From Spisula solida (taxonomy: Eukaryota; Mollusca; Bivalvia; Venerida; Mactridae): a stretch of DNA of 64,000 nucleotides. A model generated the notes under the pieces. It was not told the origin of the DNA. It made no database searches and worked only from the letters and a program-made list of their open reading frames with translations. Every line of letters starts with the position of its first letter. Position 1 is the first letter of the stretch. A program made the translations under genes and the position numbers. Positions 34,967 through 64,000 of this stretch are shown here, in pieces. The DNA lies in assembly GCA_947247005.1 (NCBI GenBank), contig OX365944.1, forward strand, positions 4,476,501 through 4,540,500. Reading direction: 5' to 3'.

Positions 34967-36110
34967 ATATGGGAAAATACTATATGAGAAAAATAAAATC
35001 TAAGAGATAGTACTATATTGTCCAATTACTTAAACTTTAATCAAAGAACATCACTATTTCTCTCATTTTAAACAGTTTTATCTGCTATAATATTAACGCT
35101 GTTTATCTTTTTTAAAGATATTTCTTGTTTGAATAAAAGTTCACAGCACATATTGAATCCAATGCCTATTTAATTATGTCTGATTCCGTGGTCACCATAA
35201 ACTCTGATTAAATACAGTTATAAATAACAGAATGTTACAATAATATTTATTTAAGGTCTTTAGCCACAAAAACCGACCTAGTTTTGTATGAACGTGTTCC
35301 ATGTTCTATATATAGCACAGCTAATATTAGAACATGTAACGCCAGTCGCCATCTTGGAAATCCGGTCAAGGTCGTTTGTATTCGCCTAGACGCCGGCTCA
35401 AGAAAGTCGCCGATATAAGCACAAAATAGCGATGCAGGTATGGTTAATTGTGTTATATGATTATAATATAATATATTCAATCGAAACACGCCGAAATTAC
35501 TTTACCTGAAAGTCAAAATGACGAAATATCATTTTTATACTGTGTGTGAAGTGGGTGGGGGGTGGCAATGTTTTGTTTACATCTGTCATTTGCCTTAATT
35601 AATTACTACAGACGATTTAAAGACTGTCAATCGAATTTATTGATATAACCTGTTACAGTTTATGATTATTCATACTGTTGTAGTCATTTACTTAGCATTC
35701 CATGGTTAAAACAATATCTCAACTAGTTGAACATCATGCTTTGAATGAATTTTATCAATTTGCCTGTGTCATGAACTCAGTTTATAGTGTCTGCACTCAG
35801 ATTATCATGCACTTCTTCATTAGATTCCTCAGAATTAATGCATGGTTAATAGGTTGACCCCCAGGACCTAACTTTGGCATCTTAGTCTTATGATTCGGGG
35901 TCAACTTGTTTGTACGGTAGCATAATAGAGGGGACGCATGATATATATTTATTTATTTATCGCTAGCGCATGTATAACTACCACGTTGGCATGTATTAGC
36001 TATCATGTGCGTACCTATTAGCTATTACATGCCCACATGATATTTATTACGTGCACACATGTTAGTATAAGCTATCATGTGTGTACGTAATAGGTAATAC
36101 ATGCATAGTC
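34967..36110. other. Intergenic; minisatellite at the right edge
   Basis: No gene supported. CCATCTTGG at about 35350-35358 is a YY1-like promoter motif in minus orientation, next to a short open frame (35247-35489), but nothing confirms a transcript. A degenerate tandem array starts near 35962. Confidence 0.4.
35962..36110. repeat. Degenerate CATGTG/ACGTAATA minisatellite, left part
   Basis: Units of about 28-32 bp mix ATCATGTGCGTAC, TATTAGCTAT-ACATG and ACGTAATA motifs. The same motifs resume at 37869-37950, on the far side of the inserted element. Confidence 0.65.
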
Positions 36111-37868
36111 CAGTGCCCCAGCTAGACGTTAATAGCAGGGCGCAACGCCCTGCTGCCCTTTTCCTGCGCCCTGCTGTGCCCTTTTGTTGTCAAATCCGCC
36201 CTGCCCTTTTTAAATTCTTATGTGTGTAAAAAACTGGGTCAATCGAGTAATAAACAACGTGACAAGTTGTATATTAATCTGATACGTCAATCATCCATAA
36301 AACACTCTTAAATTGATAACATCGGAGGCGGGGCTTGTCATCTGCAACGGCTATCAACCAATGAGATCGTGTCTCACGTTCACGCAAAATCAACGTGTGA
36401 ATAGCTAATTGGCATTTATCCGAGTGAATTAGATCACAGATTGTCCGTGAATTTGACCAAGTCAAGTAAAAAACTTAAAGGGCACTTGTCAATTTCAACA
36501 GAAATGTTTAACATAAGTTACAGTAATGATGAATTCATTCTTAAATTTCGAAATTTTAATAACGCACATTTTTTCTCAGGTTCTTGCGGGGAAATAAACG
36601 CGCGCTATTAAATCCCTCTAGACTAACTAACCTTTATTTACCAATGTAACCCGTTGACTAGCATGTTTAATCCTCAATAAAAAATATGTCGTGAATCCAA
36701 AAAGAATTTTAAAGCACAGAGCACTATTAAAGTCCTCGACGCATCGCCATATAAGGCGTTAATTCACCAGAGAAACGTGTAAACTCAGTGAGTTACATAG
36801 TGACGTCATACGGTGTGTAAAACTCACGCGTGTAGAGAGTTGGGCGTAGGCCTACTGTAAAGCATCACAGTGTACACGTTATATTTTTGATGATGTTAAA
36901 ATTAATCTTAATGAATTAAATCGCGCCTTAGTCTTTGACCATTGGAAAGTTATTGACGTGGATTTTCACGAGATTCACTCATATAATGAAGATCCGACAG
37001 GGTTGACAATTCTCGCGTAAGTTCTAAAGTTGGACAATTTCCAATCTCGTTCTTTATGTTAGATTATAATTTTTTACGCGAAAAGTCTTATTTCCGCCAG
37101 TCTATACTACCTTGATATCAAATACAGATCGATGTAGAAAATAGATAGAAATCTATGAAGATTCACGGGCCGGGATTTAAAATTTCGTATTACCCACGTC
37201 GATTAATTGCCGTACGCGCAAGTTGGCCGAATTTCGATCTCATTGAGTACGATCTAAAAACTTTTTGGCATACTTATTCTTTTCCCTTCTTTAAATCGGT
37301 GATTCCGTGATATGATACTAATATCGCACGGAAATTACTTTCGTTTTCGGTTAGTGATAAAACTCGCGCACCGTCCGTACCGTTGTGCAAGAGAAATTTG
37401 ATGAGAAAATCGTATTTTGTATGTTTTACATCGTACAATTAAACAGTAAATGAATGCTGTCAAAAGAATAACCATTTTAAAACTACTATGATGTTTGTGA
37501 ATTGAAAGAACAATCAGAGTTGATTATATAAGTGTTGATTATACATACAAGTAGATCAATACTTTGGCATAGGGCATTTGTCTGTTTAAATGTTTTGTGA
37601 TCATTTAGAAATCTAGGCTTCATTTTTATTACAAAATATTTGTTTCCTTTTAATGAAAAGGTATATTTGCTTACTGGAGAAACACCACAATTTCTGTCAG
37701 GAAACACAGGAGATGCCATAAGCAGACACTAAAACTTCAAAATTTTCTTGGGGGGGACCCCCAATCCCCCCTGGGCCGGGCGGGGGACACCCCCTCCCGA
37801 ACCCTCCCCCAAAGTGCCCTTTTCACAAAGTTGCACCCTGCCCTTTTCAAATCCTAGCTGGAGCACTG
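36111..37868. mobile_element. 1.76-kb nonautonomous TIR element with GC-rich ends
   Basis: The left end CAGTGCCCCAGCTAGAC and the inverted right end CAGTGCTCCAGCTAGGAT share a 15-bp terminal repeat with one mismatch. Both subterminal regions carry the same-orientation motif CCCTGCCCTTTT followed by AAATTCT or AAATCCT, and further GCCCTTTT copies. The right end adds a run of G7/C5 tracts (37749-37812). The CAGTG terminus is hAT-like, but an 8-bp duplication is only partly visible (GCATAGTC on the left against GCATACGT at the right edge). No transposase frame remains. Confidence 0.65.
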
Positions 37869-37950
37869 CATACGTTATATTAACACATGCGCATGTGACA
37901 GCTGATATGTGCCCACATGGTAGTAACACGTGTGCACATGATAAATAATA
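37869..37950. repeat. Degenerate minisatellite, right part
   Basis: ACATGCGCATGTGAC, ATGTGCCCACATGG and CACGTGTGCACATGATAAAT continue the array broken at 36110. Confidence 0.6.
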
Positions 37951-38646
37951 TATTTCCTGTCGCCTCTATGCCACCCAACGCTTTGGTTGTTCTTCAACAT
38001 AATTCTCTACAATTACCGGACTCCTCTTTGCTCAGTTTATTTACACCATGTTTTAACATTTTCAGGCCTGCAAGTCAGAACTTCTACCAGAAAGCTTTGA
38101 TACAGTGATGACGAAAGCTCAATCATGATCAATGGTACTGATCAACAAATTATGGGAAAATTTGGAATCAAAACCTGAAGTGGAACTGATCAAAATTTCA
38201 GTAGCACCAGTGTATCAGATATAGATTCTACAGTGCTGGTACAAGCATAGTGACACAACTTGACAGTCAGACTATAATCAAAAGTCTGTGTTATCAGTTT
38301 CATGGGCGTCAGTGTCGACCCCCATAAACTACGAATGAACATCCAATATTTGGTCACCCGGCACGCGCCAGCAGACAAGCGGACAATATTTTCGGAAGTT
38401 GGTGCATGTGTGATGGTTATGGATAATTTACGACAATAAACAAATGGCATAGTTCATTATACCAAATCCATCAAGTGTTGTTCACGTTGAAATAAATGAC
38501 ATGGTTTCAGTCACAGTCGAGTTAATTAGTGATCGTTTTTAATCGAAGAATCTGTGTAAAGCTTTATTTCAGCCAATACTTCATTGTAGACCTTTAGTTC
38601 AACTGTTGTACTAGTGTGATTTTCATTAAAAGTCTCCATGTAAAGT
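37951..38646. other. Intergenic, nothing recognised
   Basis: No repeat, gene or motif could be supported here. Confidence 0.4.
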
Positions 38647-38829
38647 CAGGGCCTCCTCTGGGTCTTTGGGTTTTGTAGCCATTTGTTTAGAAGAATGGAA
38701 AATAAGAGTCAAATTGCTTAAATTTTGCATCATTTTAACAAAATTCGTGTAGCCATATTCAAAAATTTGTAGCCACTTTTCTGAATTTGTAGCAATTGGC
38801 TACACTGGCGAATGGCAGCGGAGGCCCTG
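38647..38829. mobile_element. MITE with CAGGGCCTCC ends
   Basis: CAGGGCCTCC at 38647 is inverted as GGAGGCCCTG ending at 38829. A 5-bp AAAGT flanks both sides (38642-38646 and 38830-38834). The interior repeats TTTGTAGCCA three times. CAGGG ends suggest hAT, but a 5-bp duplication is shorter than the usual 8. Confidence 0.7.
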
Positions 38830-38844
38830 AAAGTTTTAGAGAGA

Positions 38845-39095
38845 CCCGGAATGAGCAGGCCTTCCTGATTTGTTAAACCTGGACAGGAAATTGTCAATGT
38901 TGATTTTGATCCACATGTGGAGAAGTTGGTGCTTCCTGGTGGAGGAAATGGCAGGTCATACAATTTCATGAAAATTTGCCAATAATGTTGATTATCTTCC
39001 ACATATGGAAAGGTTGATGTTTCCTTGTCAAATGTTAAGTTAATACTGGTAAGAAAACAGTCCAGGAAAACTGGTTCAGGTGAATCGCCGCTGTA
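38845..39095 (+). mobile_element. SINE, 'CCACATGTGGAG' family (copy C, two modules)
   Basis: Two successive modules are seen: ATTGTCAATGTTGATTTTGA...CCACATGTGGAGAAGTTGG, then TTGCCAATAATGTTGATTAT...CCACATATGGAAAGGTTG. They are followed by ATACTGGTAAGAAAACAGTC, CAGGAAAACTGGTTCAGG and GAATCGCCGC. The order matches copies A, B, D and F. The doubled module is unusual. Confidence 0.65.
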
Positions 39096-39350
39096 TATGA
39101 AGACAATAATATTTAAAAACTCTAAGAAAAGAAAGTAATATTTATTTAAGTAATATTTTATGTTTGATATTACAATACAGTATTATACATGTATAGAATT
39201 ATGTACTTTAACAAAATTAAATTTGCCTTCAATTGTTGTAATTAATTGCTGTTGATTTATTCTACTTGAACAGAATAATGAATATTTCTACACTCCACCA
39301 ATTTTCGTCTGGGTGCACTATAACCAGACCACGGTGAGTTGTAATGCAAC

Positions 39351-39549
39351 CAGGGGTTCCACTAGCTTCTAAATCTGAAGGGTTATTATTATTATTATAC
39401 TTTTGACTTTTTTTTACCATTTTATTGGCAAAATACCCATGATTTTTAGAGAAAATGACCCTTTAAAACCAAAACCTTGAGGGCCAAAATGTGTTTTTTT
39501 ACCTTTCAAGGGTCAAAACCCTTACTCCAGAGTCAAAATGGAACCCCTG
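39351..39549. mobile_element. hAT-type MITE with perfect 8-bp target duplication
   Basis: The ends CAGGGGTTCC...GGAACCCCTG are inverted. AATGCAAC lies immediately outside on both sides (39343-39350 and 39550-39557), a perfect 8-bp duplication typical of hAT. A full inverted relative lies at 56402-56592. Confidence 0.9.
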
Positions 39550-39647
39550 AATGCAACTGCCTGCAATTATCAAACAATAGTTGCTGTGGTAGACAACCAT
39601 TTGTAGAAATTATATGGAAAGACAAACTATAGCCCCAAACAAATTAA

Positions 39648-39807
39648 CCTGGTCCTCGACCTTTAGGCGTTAATTAAGTATTTTTATTACAGGGTACACC
39701 TTGTACACATTTCTAATCCTATCCCCTTATAAAAACAAAGGTGGAAGTTAAATTATAGGCAAGCAATCAACTGTTAAATTATGCTAATAGAAAATTTGAG
39801 GACCAGG
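39648..39807. mobile_element. TTAA-flanked MITE (piggyBac- or Kolobok-type)
   Basis: AAATTAACCTGGTCCTC at 39641-39657 is perfectly inverted at 39798-39814. TTAA sits at both ends (39644-39647 and 39808-39811), leaving a 160-bp element with CCTGGTCCTC termini. TTAA duplication is characteristic of piggyBac and Kolobok. No coding capacity. Confidence 0.85.
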
Positions 39808-40764
39808 TTAATTTATTATATATATCAGTCTGGAATGACTAGAATGTCTGGTAACCTTCTGCTCTGAAGGTAGACTGTACCACTTGAGTGCTGTCGCAGA
39901 TAGAAAATGGTATCATACCTACTGACAAGCGAAATTGGATCTTAAAAGTCAACATTGAACATTAACACAAGGAACTCTCAATATGCACTGCTTTGTCAAG
40001 AGTAAAACCTACTCAACAGTGGTTATCACAATACATCAAATTCATGAAAACTAGAAAAAAATCAGATTTTTTTTCAGACAATGAATATAGTATTATACAA
40101 TACCACAATTAACCCTTTACTCTGTAGATGCCTACAAGTTTATGTATTAATTGTTAAAAAGACTAGTTAAACTATGTACACCATTCCTATATACATTGAA
40201 TTCCAAAAATAAAGAATGTTCCCTTGGAATGAACTGAACCACATTGGTGTCCTATGTGACCCTTTGCTTCAATGGACTCTGCTGTCAAAACATAAAGGAA
40301 CATTTCTTTTCAACTGGATAGTGTAGGAACTTGGAATTCCTATTGCATCTCTATCTGGCACTTGACCACATATTTTGCTGTTGGGAAGATATCAGCCATA
40401 GTGACAGAGTAGCTCTAAAAAGAAAAATGAATAAAATTAAATACATGTATATCAAAATAGAACTTGTCAGTCACAATGATGTAGATCCTTTTTCTCTCAT
40501 GCCTCCTGGAACGGTTCATCATGCTAGAATCTGGGCCGAGGAGTCACTTATTTGCTATAGAGTTATATAGTGAAAATTATTTCTTCTCTGAAACCAAAAT
40601 GCCTGCAGCTTTGATAATTTGCATGTATCATCACTATGTGGTCCTTTAACATAATGAGGTCCTGTGAGCTATTGTGATCACTCTTTGTCTGTCGTCCATG
40701 ATTATGTGCCTCAACAATTTATTCAAACAACAGAATTCCTTAAAATAATTTTGATTCTTCAAAA

Positions 40765-40935
40765 TACATGGCGCCAGGGGATGGGACTCCTTCCCTATAT
40801 TCACCAGACCTGTTTTCCTGGACTCTATCCTATCAACCAGTACAAACTTTCCCTTCCACAAATAATCAGCAACTTCTCCACATGTGGAGGAATATCAACA
40901 TTGTTGCAAATTTTCATGGAAGGGCATTACCTGCT
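40765..40935 (-). mobile_element. SINE-body, 'CCACATGTGGAG' family (copy D)
   Basis: On the minus strand: GCCCTTCCATGAAAATTTGC, CAATGTTGATATTCCTCCAC, ATGTGGAGAAGTTGCTGATT, then TACTGGTTGATAGGATAGAG and TCCAGGAAAACAGGT. Confidence 0.65.
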
Positions 40936-41164
40936 GTGACCAATGTCAAGTCAATAGAATCAGTTGTAGACATGATGATTGGAAACAGTTTGCCTACCAA
41001 CAGACAAACTGACAGATATTTACAAGGAAATGTACCCCCACATATCCATAAAATCATATTCCATTGATTTTATTGATACAATCTATTAAAAATGATACAG
41101 TACAAAATGTGAACTTCATTGTTGCTCTTATATAACTCATATAATAAATACAGTAAAATAACAG

Positions 41165-41410
41165 TGCCTCCTAGATAGATAGCTTAGTGGTTAAGTGTCC
41201 GCTTCAAGTGAGGGAGGTCTCAGGTTCGATCCCAGGTCATGTCATAACAACGATGAAATAAAAATGGTATCAGAAATTCCCTTGCAAGATCAGCAAAAAA
41301 GGGAAACTGGCTTATCTCCCCTCTCTTACCATTGTGGTTGAATATCATCATGAATGAGGTGTCGAGAGATTAATATAATTGAAAAAACTTAATCGACCTT
41401 AAATAAAATA
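41165..41410 (+). mobile_element. tRNA-SINE family 1, full-length
   Basis: The head GTGCCTCCTAGATAGATAGC, TTAGTGGTTAAGTGTCCGC (A-box-like) and GGTTCGATCCC (B-box) is followed by a body (GAAATAAAAATGGTATCAGA, AGGGAAACTGGCTTATCTCC, ATGAATGAGGTGTCGAGAG). The end is AATCGACCTTAAATAAA. The copy at 52726-52975 matches over the whole length. Confidence 0.85.
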
Positions 41411-42080
41411 GTATAAAATAAATTAATTAGTATAAAAATGAACCACACTTAATTGGCCACCAACAAATAAAATCCCATTAAAAATACTGCTTTGTCCTAC
41501 ATTATTAATTAACTTCCTTAGTAAGCTAAATATTTATAAGTTAAAGAACAACTCACCAATGTAACCAATTTTCAAGGATTCAAGAGATGGTCCTGGTATT
41601 GAGGTTCTACTGTACTATGAAGTATTTCTGAAAAGAAATAGTATATTGGAAATTTCATGACTGCTGTATATGTCCATAATCATGCAGTATATTTGATGTT
41701 TGCATTAACAAAACTATTTATTGATCCCTATGAAATTTTGGCACAGATTCTGGGTTGAATTTGAGTGGCATTGGGCGGATTTGATTCATTCTGGACCAAC
41801 ACTGGACGGACATAAATTTCATACCATCGACCACCTCACAATAGTTATTGATTAAATTCTGGGCAAAGAATTTCATTTTGTAACATTTTGTATTGGACAG
41901 AATTTCTAACCTAGTTTTTGTTTGGGGCGGAATTTTATATATACAAAAAAAACAGAATTTTATCTTAACCTAATTTTATACTTCTACATGTTGTCTGATT
42001 AAACTGTTATTTTTGGTATGGGTGACAATACACCAGTGGAATAAACTCACTGCAATGAAACAAAACTGATATTTTCTATT

Positions 42081-42119
42081 TCAGGTTTTAAAGAATTTAT
42101 TTAATTCTTTAAAACCTGA
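42081..42119. repeat. Perfect 17-bp palindrome arms
   Basis: TCAGGTTTTAAAGAATT at 42081-42097 is exactly inverted at 42103-42119 with a 5-bp loop. It lies 12 bp upstream of the MITE at 42132. Confidence 0.8.
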
Positions 42120-42131
42120 ATATTTTTAATA

Positions 42132-42299
42132 CAGTACAACTTTTGTTAAGCAACATGCAAATTCAAATACTGGCCGTTGTAAATAAAGGTTGTTGCTCTA
42201 CAGAGGTTAAGTTTATAGCAAATATTGACTTTGGGAAATTTTTAATGTTGGTTAAAGATTTGTTGCTCTACAGAGGGTTGTTCTACAGAGGTTGTACTG
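42132..42299. mobile_element. Tc1/mariner-type MITE, CAGTACAAC ends
   Basis: The left end CAGTACAACTTTTGTTAAGC and the inverted right end CAGTACAACCTCTGTAGAAC are flanked by TA (42130-42131, 42300-42301). The internal motif TTGCTCTACAGAGG occurs twice more. A degraded relative lies at 59119-59272. Confidence 0.75.
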
Positions 42300-42301
42300 T
42301 A

Positions 42302-43204
42302 TATGTCGTGTTATGATATATAATTTTTACAATGTACAATCCGGGTGAATAGTAAGGTCTAAATAAAATAATAATACCAACCTCACTGTTGAAAATTGGT
42401 CTTTAATTCAAGGTTTAAGCTCTCGGTTTTTTTGTATCCAAAGCATCTCATTGACAGATATATTGATAGAGCACACTTGCTGATTTCTCACTGGCACACT
42501 CATTCTGTCTGAAATACAAAATATTTATATAAATACAAACATATCATATCTTAGTCTATAAATATAGAATCTAGACAATATGACAAAAAAGGCTAATACT
42601 GACTCCCAAATAGCTGAGAGCTGCTATTTATGGTCTTTTATAGGGACTTTTACAAAGCGGTCATGGTTTCGATTGACTTGTGCATAAGAAGGAACCCCAA
42701 TCATGGTCAAGGTTTGATCTTTTAGCAGGTAACTGGGAACAACATACTGTGTTATTCGTCCAAGGTGATAATTACGCTTGTCCTCTAAACCACACAGCTA
42801 GGACGTCCTAGGTGATGATTTATTGCCAAATCGCTCAGGACTGTGAATTTTTATCCCATATTTCGGTTTTTTTAACCATTCCTTGAAGATCTACATTTTA
42901 AACCACAACATCAATCATGGCCACGGGTAGATCTATTTTAATTTCAGGAAAAAATATTCACAATCCATACCAATAACACGATATCGAAACTGAAACTAGA
43001 GTCTAGACTTACCCAAGTGTCTGTAGTGAAGTCCACTAAAAACCTTGCTCATTTTGATTGGTAGCAGTTTATCCAGTATAAATACTTATAATGAACGTAA
43101 TTATTATCATGTAGCTTAACTTTAAAAATGAGCAACATGACATTGTACCGATTTGAAGAAATCTGGAATTAATGTCAAATTTTAGCCGAATTTCAACGCT
43201 TCGG
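42302..43204. other. Upstream region of SMG1
   Basis: No repeat or gene recognised. It runs up to the probable SMG1 start region. Confidence 0.35.
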
Positions 43205-43269
43205 CGGCCATTTTTCAACTGCCCTGCAATGATGTCCGAGTATGCCCGAAACAACTGCCGTTACCTGGG
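43200..43269 (+). promoter_or_regulatory. Probable SMG1 5' end and first noncoding exon
   Basis: CGGCGGCCATTTTTCAACTG holds a YY1-type element (AAAATGGCCG on the minus strand), common at start sites of housekeeping genes. A good donor, GTAAGT, begins at 43270. TCTGTTCACAG ends at 43343, so a 74-bp intron is possible. An upstream ATG pair at 43229-43234 would give a short upstream ORF that stops before the main ATG. Confidence 0.4.
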
Positions 43270-43509
43270 GTAAGTTGAGTACGGGCGAGTACGGATTACA
43301 CCAGGGAACCCGATTAAGTTTTGTATTTCATGTCTGTTCACAGAAGGATACTCTTTTCGAGAGAAGACCTACTTTTCGCTCAAAATATAAACCGGATGTT
43401 GTTCAACTTTGGGTCAAAGGCGTTCCGAATAAAAAACTGGAATATGCAGGACTTTCTGTTTATTTCTTGAATAAAATCACAAAAATGAAGACTTGAAACA
43501 GACTTGGGA

Positions 43510-63142
<19,633 letters not shown>

Positions 63143-63182
63143 GTAAGTTTGATTTCCTGTTGTTCTATATACATCTGTTGTT

Positions 63183-63699
63183 TAGGGGTGACTATTGAGT
63201 CAAATTTTGACTATTGCAATACTATTGGTATTGCTGAAAGTACTATTGCGATACTATTGTATTGCTGGAAACTATTGCGATACTATTGCAATAGTTATTG
63301 CCAAGATTTGAAAACCAGATATTAACTTGTAAATGCAAATTTGCACTGTGTAAGATATCACATTTTGTACAACATAAAAATCTACTACACATTTGTGGAA
63401 ATGATTTAAAATGAATTCGACAGAAATAGATTTATAAAATTAAGGCTATATTGGTCCATTGTGCCAATTTGTGGCTGTTTTGATACGTGTGGTTATTTAC
63501 AATTAGTTTTTTAACGAAAAAGGAAGTTGTTTTTTATTAATAATAAACTTTATTTATAAAACGGGAACTATCGTAACTATCGATTGTTGAGCTAACTATC
63601 GGCGATAGTTATTGGATCGAGACTTTTACTATCGATCCATACTATCGGGACCCTCGGAATCGCAATGCATCGATATTTCGATGCATCGGCCCACCCCTA
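63183..63699. mobile_element. hAT-type MITE with perfect 8-bp target duplication
   Basis: The ends TAGGGGTG...CACCCCTA are inverted. CTGTTGTT lies directly outside on both sides (63175-63182, 63700-63707). The interior consists of CTATTGCGATACTATTG repeats on the left and CGATAGT/ATCGAT/GATGCATCG palindromes on the right. It is noncoding, in SMG1 intron 19. Confidence 0.92.
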
Positions 63700-63707
63700 C
63701 TGTTGTT

Positions 63708-64000
63708 AGGAGGTCGTGAGATGTCATTAGGTCATTGGCTAGGCGCTGCTGTCGTTTCTGTGTGGCTTTTGATTGACTGTGCACTACAGTATTTTCTATA
63801 ACCCCCTCATGGTTTTGAACCCAGTTCAGTTCCGGGTGGGTGATACACTGTGCATATCCCATGAAATTGTCCAGGTTGTTCTTGGATGAATCAAATGCTA
63901 AATACTTTCATGTTTGTTTCGACTTCCTAGTGGTTGATTGTCCACTTAGAGGGTGGAGGACAGGATGTGCTCCATGGACAACCAAACTAAGGACAAAATA
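63708..64000 (+). other. SMG1 intron 19, no further exon seen
   Basis: No splice-bounded frame matching SMG1 is present before the window ends. Confidence 0.6.

Noticed and set aside
41165..41250. A candidate tRNA gene.
   Set aside because: Same head as the SINE copies at 21.4 and 52.9 kb, with a shared 3' body and an AATAAA-type tail.
63629..63862. A 77-codon minus-strand frame at the right end, at first considered a transposase remnant.
   Set aside because: It runs across the hAT MITE border and its flank, with no transposase motif.

Overview
This is eukaryotic genomic DNA: AT-rich, intron-bearing and dense in retrotransposons, tRNA-derived SINEs and small TIR elements (MITEs). Three protein-coding loci can be supported. 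The intron-exon style, the CR1/Jockey-type LINEs and intronic repeat families of the 'AAGGTCAAGGTCAC' and 'GAGTTATGGCCCTTT' kinds suggest a lophotrochozoan, most likely a bivalve mollusc. That assignment is inference, made without a database search.

Layout. 1-10.3 kb: no convincing gene; SINE and LINE fragments, an (TAA)n microsatellite, and a hairpin MITE at 5.4-5.6 kb. 10.8-11.8 kb (+): a 331-residue coding exon that resembles vertebrate PERCC1. 12-18 kb: intergenic, with a SINE, a Tc1/mariner-type MITE, and 24-, 27- and 32-bp tandem repeats. 18.4-19.5 kb (-): the large last coding exon of a galactose-3-O-sulfotransferase-like Golgi enzyme. 20-26 kb: repeats, including a 0.93-kb minisatellite that contains a 360-bp higher-order duplication. 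26.4-31.5 kb (+): a nearly full-length CR1/L2-like LINE, with a decayed ORF1 that keeps an SGNH-esterase remnant and an EN-RT ORF2 broken by one stop and one frameshift. 32.0-35.0 kb (-): a second, 5'-truncated Jockey/CR1-group LINE whose RT ORF is interrupted by a Harbinger-like MITE. 36.1-37.9 kb: a 1.76-kb GC-tipped TIR element that splits a degenerate minisatellite. 38-43 kb: MITEs and SINEs.

43.2-64 kb (+): the 5' third of SMG1, the PI3K-related kinase of nonsense-mediated decay. Nineteen coding exons join in phase (2,663 nt, about 887 codons) and end at exon 19. The kinase domain lies beyond the window. The SMG1 introns are a reservoir of SINEs, TA-type MITEs, hAT MITEs and diverged tandem repeats. 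Several of these sit within tens of bases of splice sites.

The three genes show no functional link to each other. I found no new multi-gene system. The unusual content is the mobile-element archaeology, where reading frames and target-site duplications let insertions be resolved to the base, plus a possible invertebrate PERCC1 relative.
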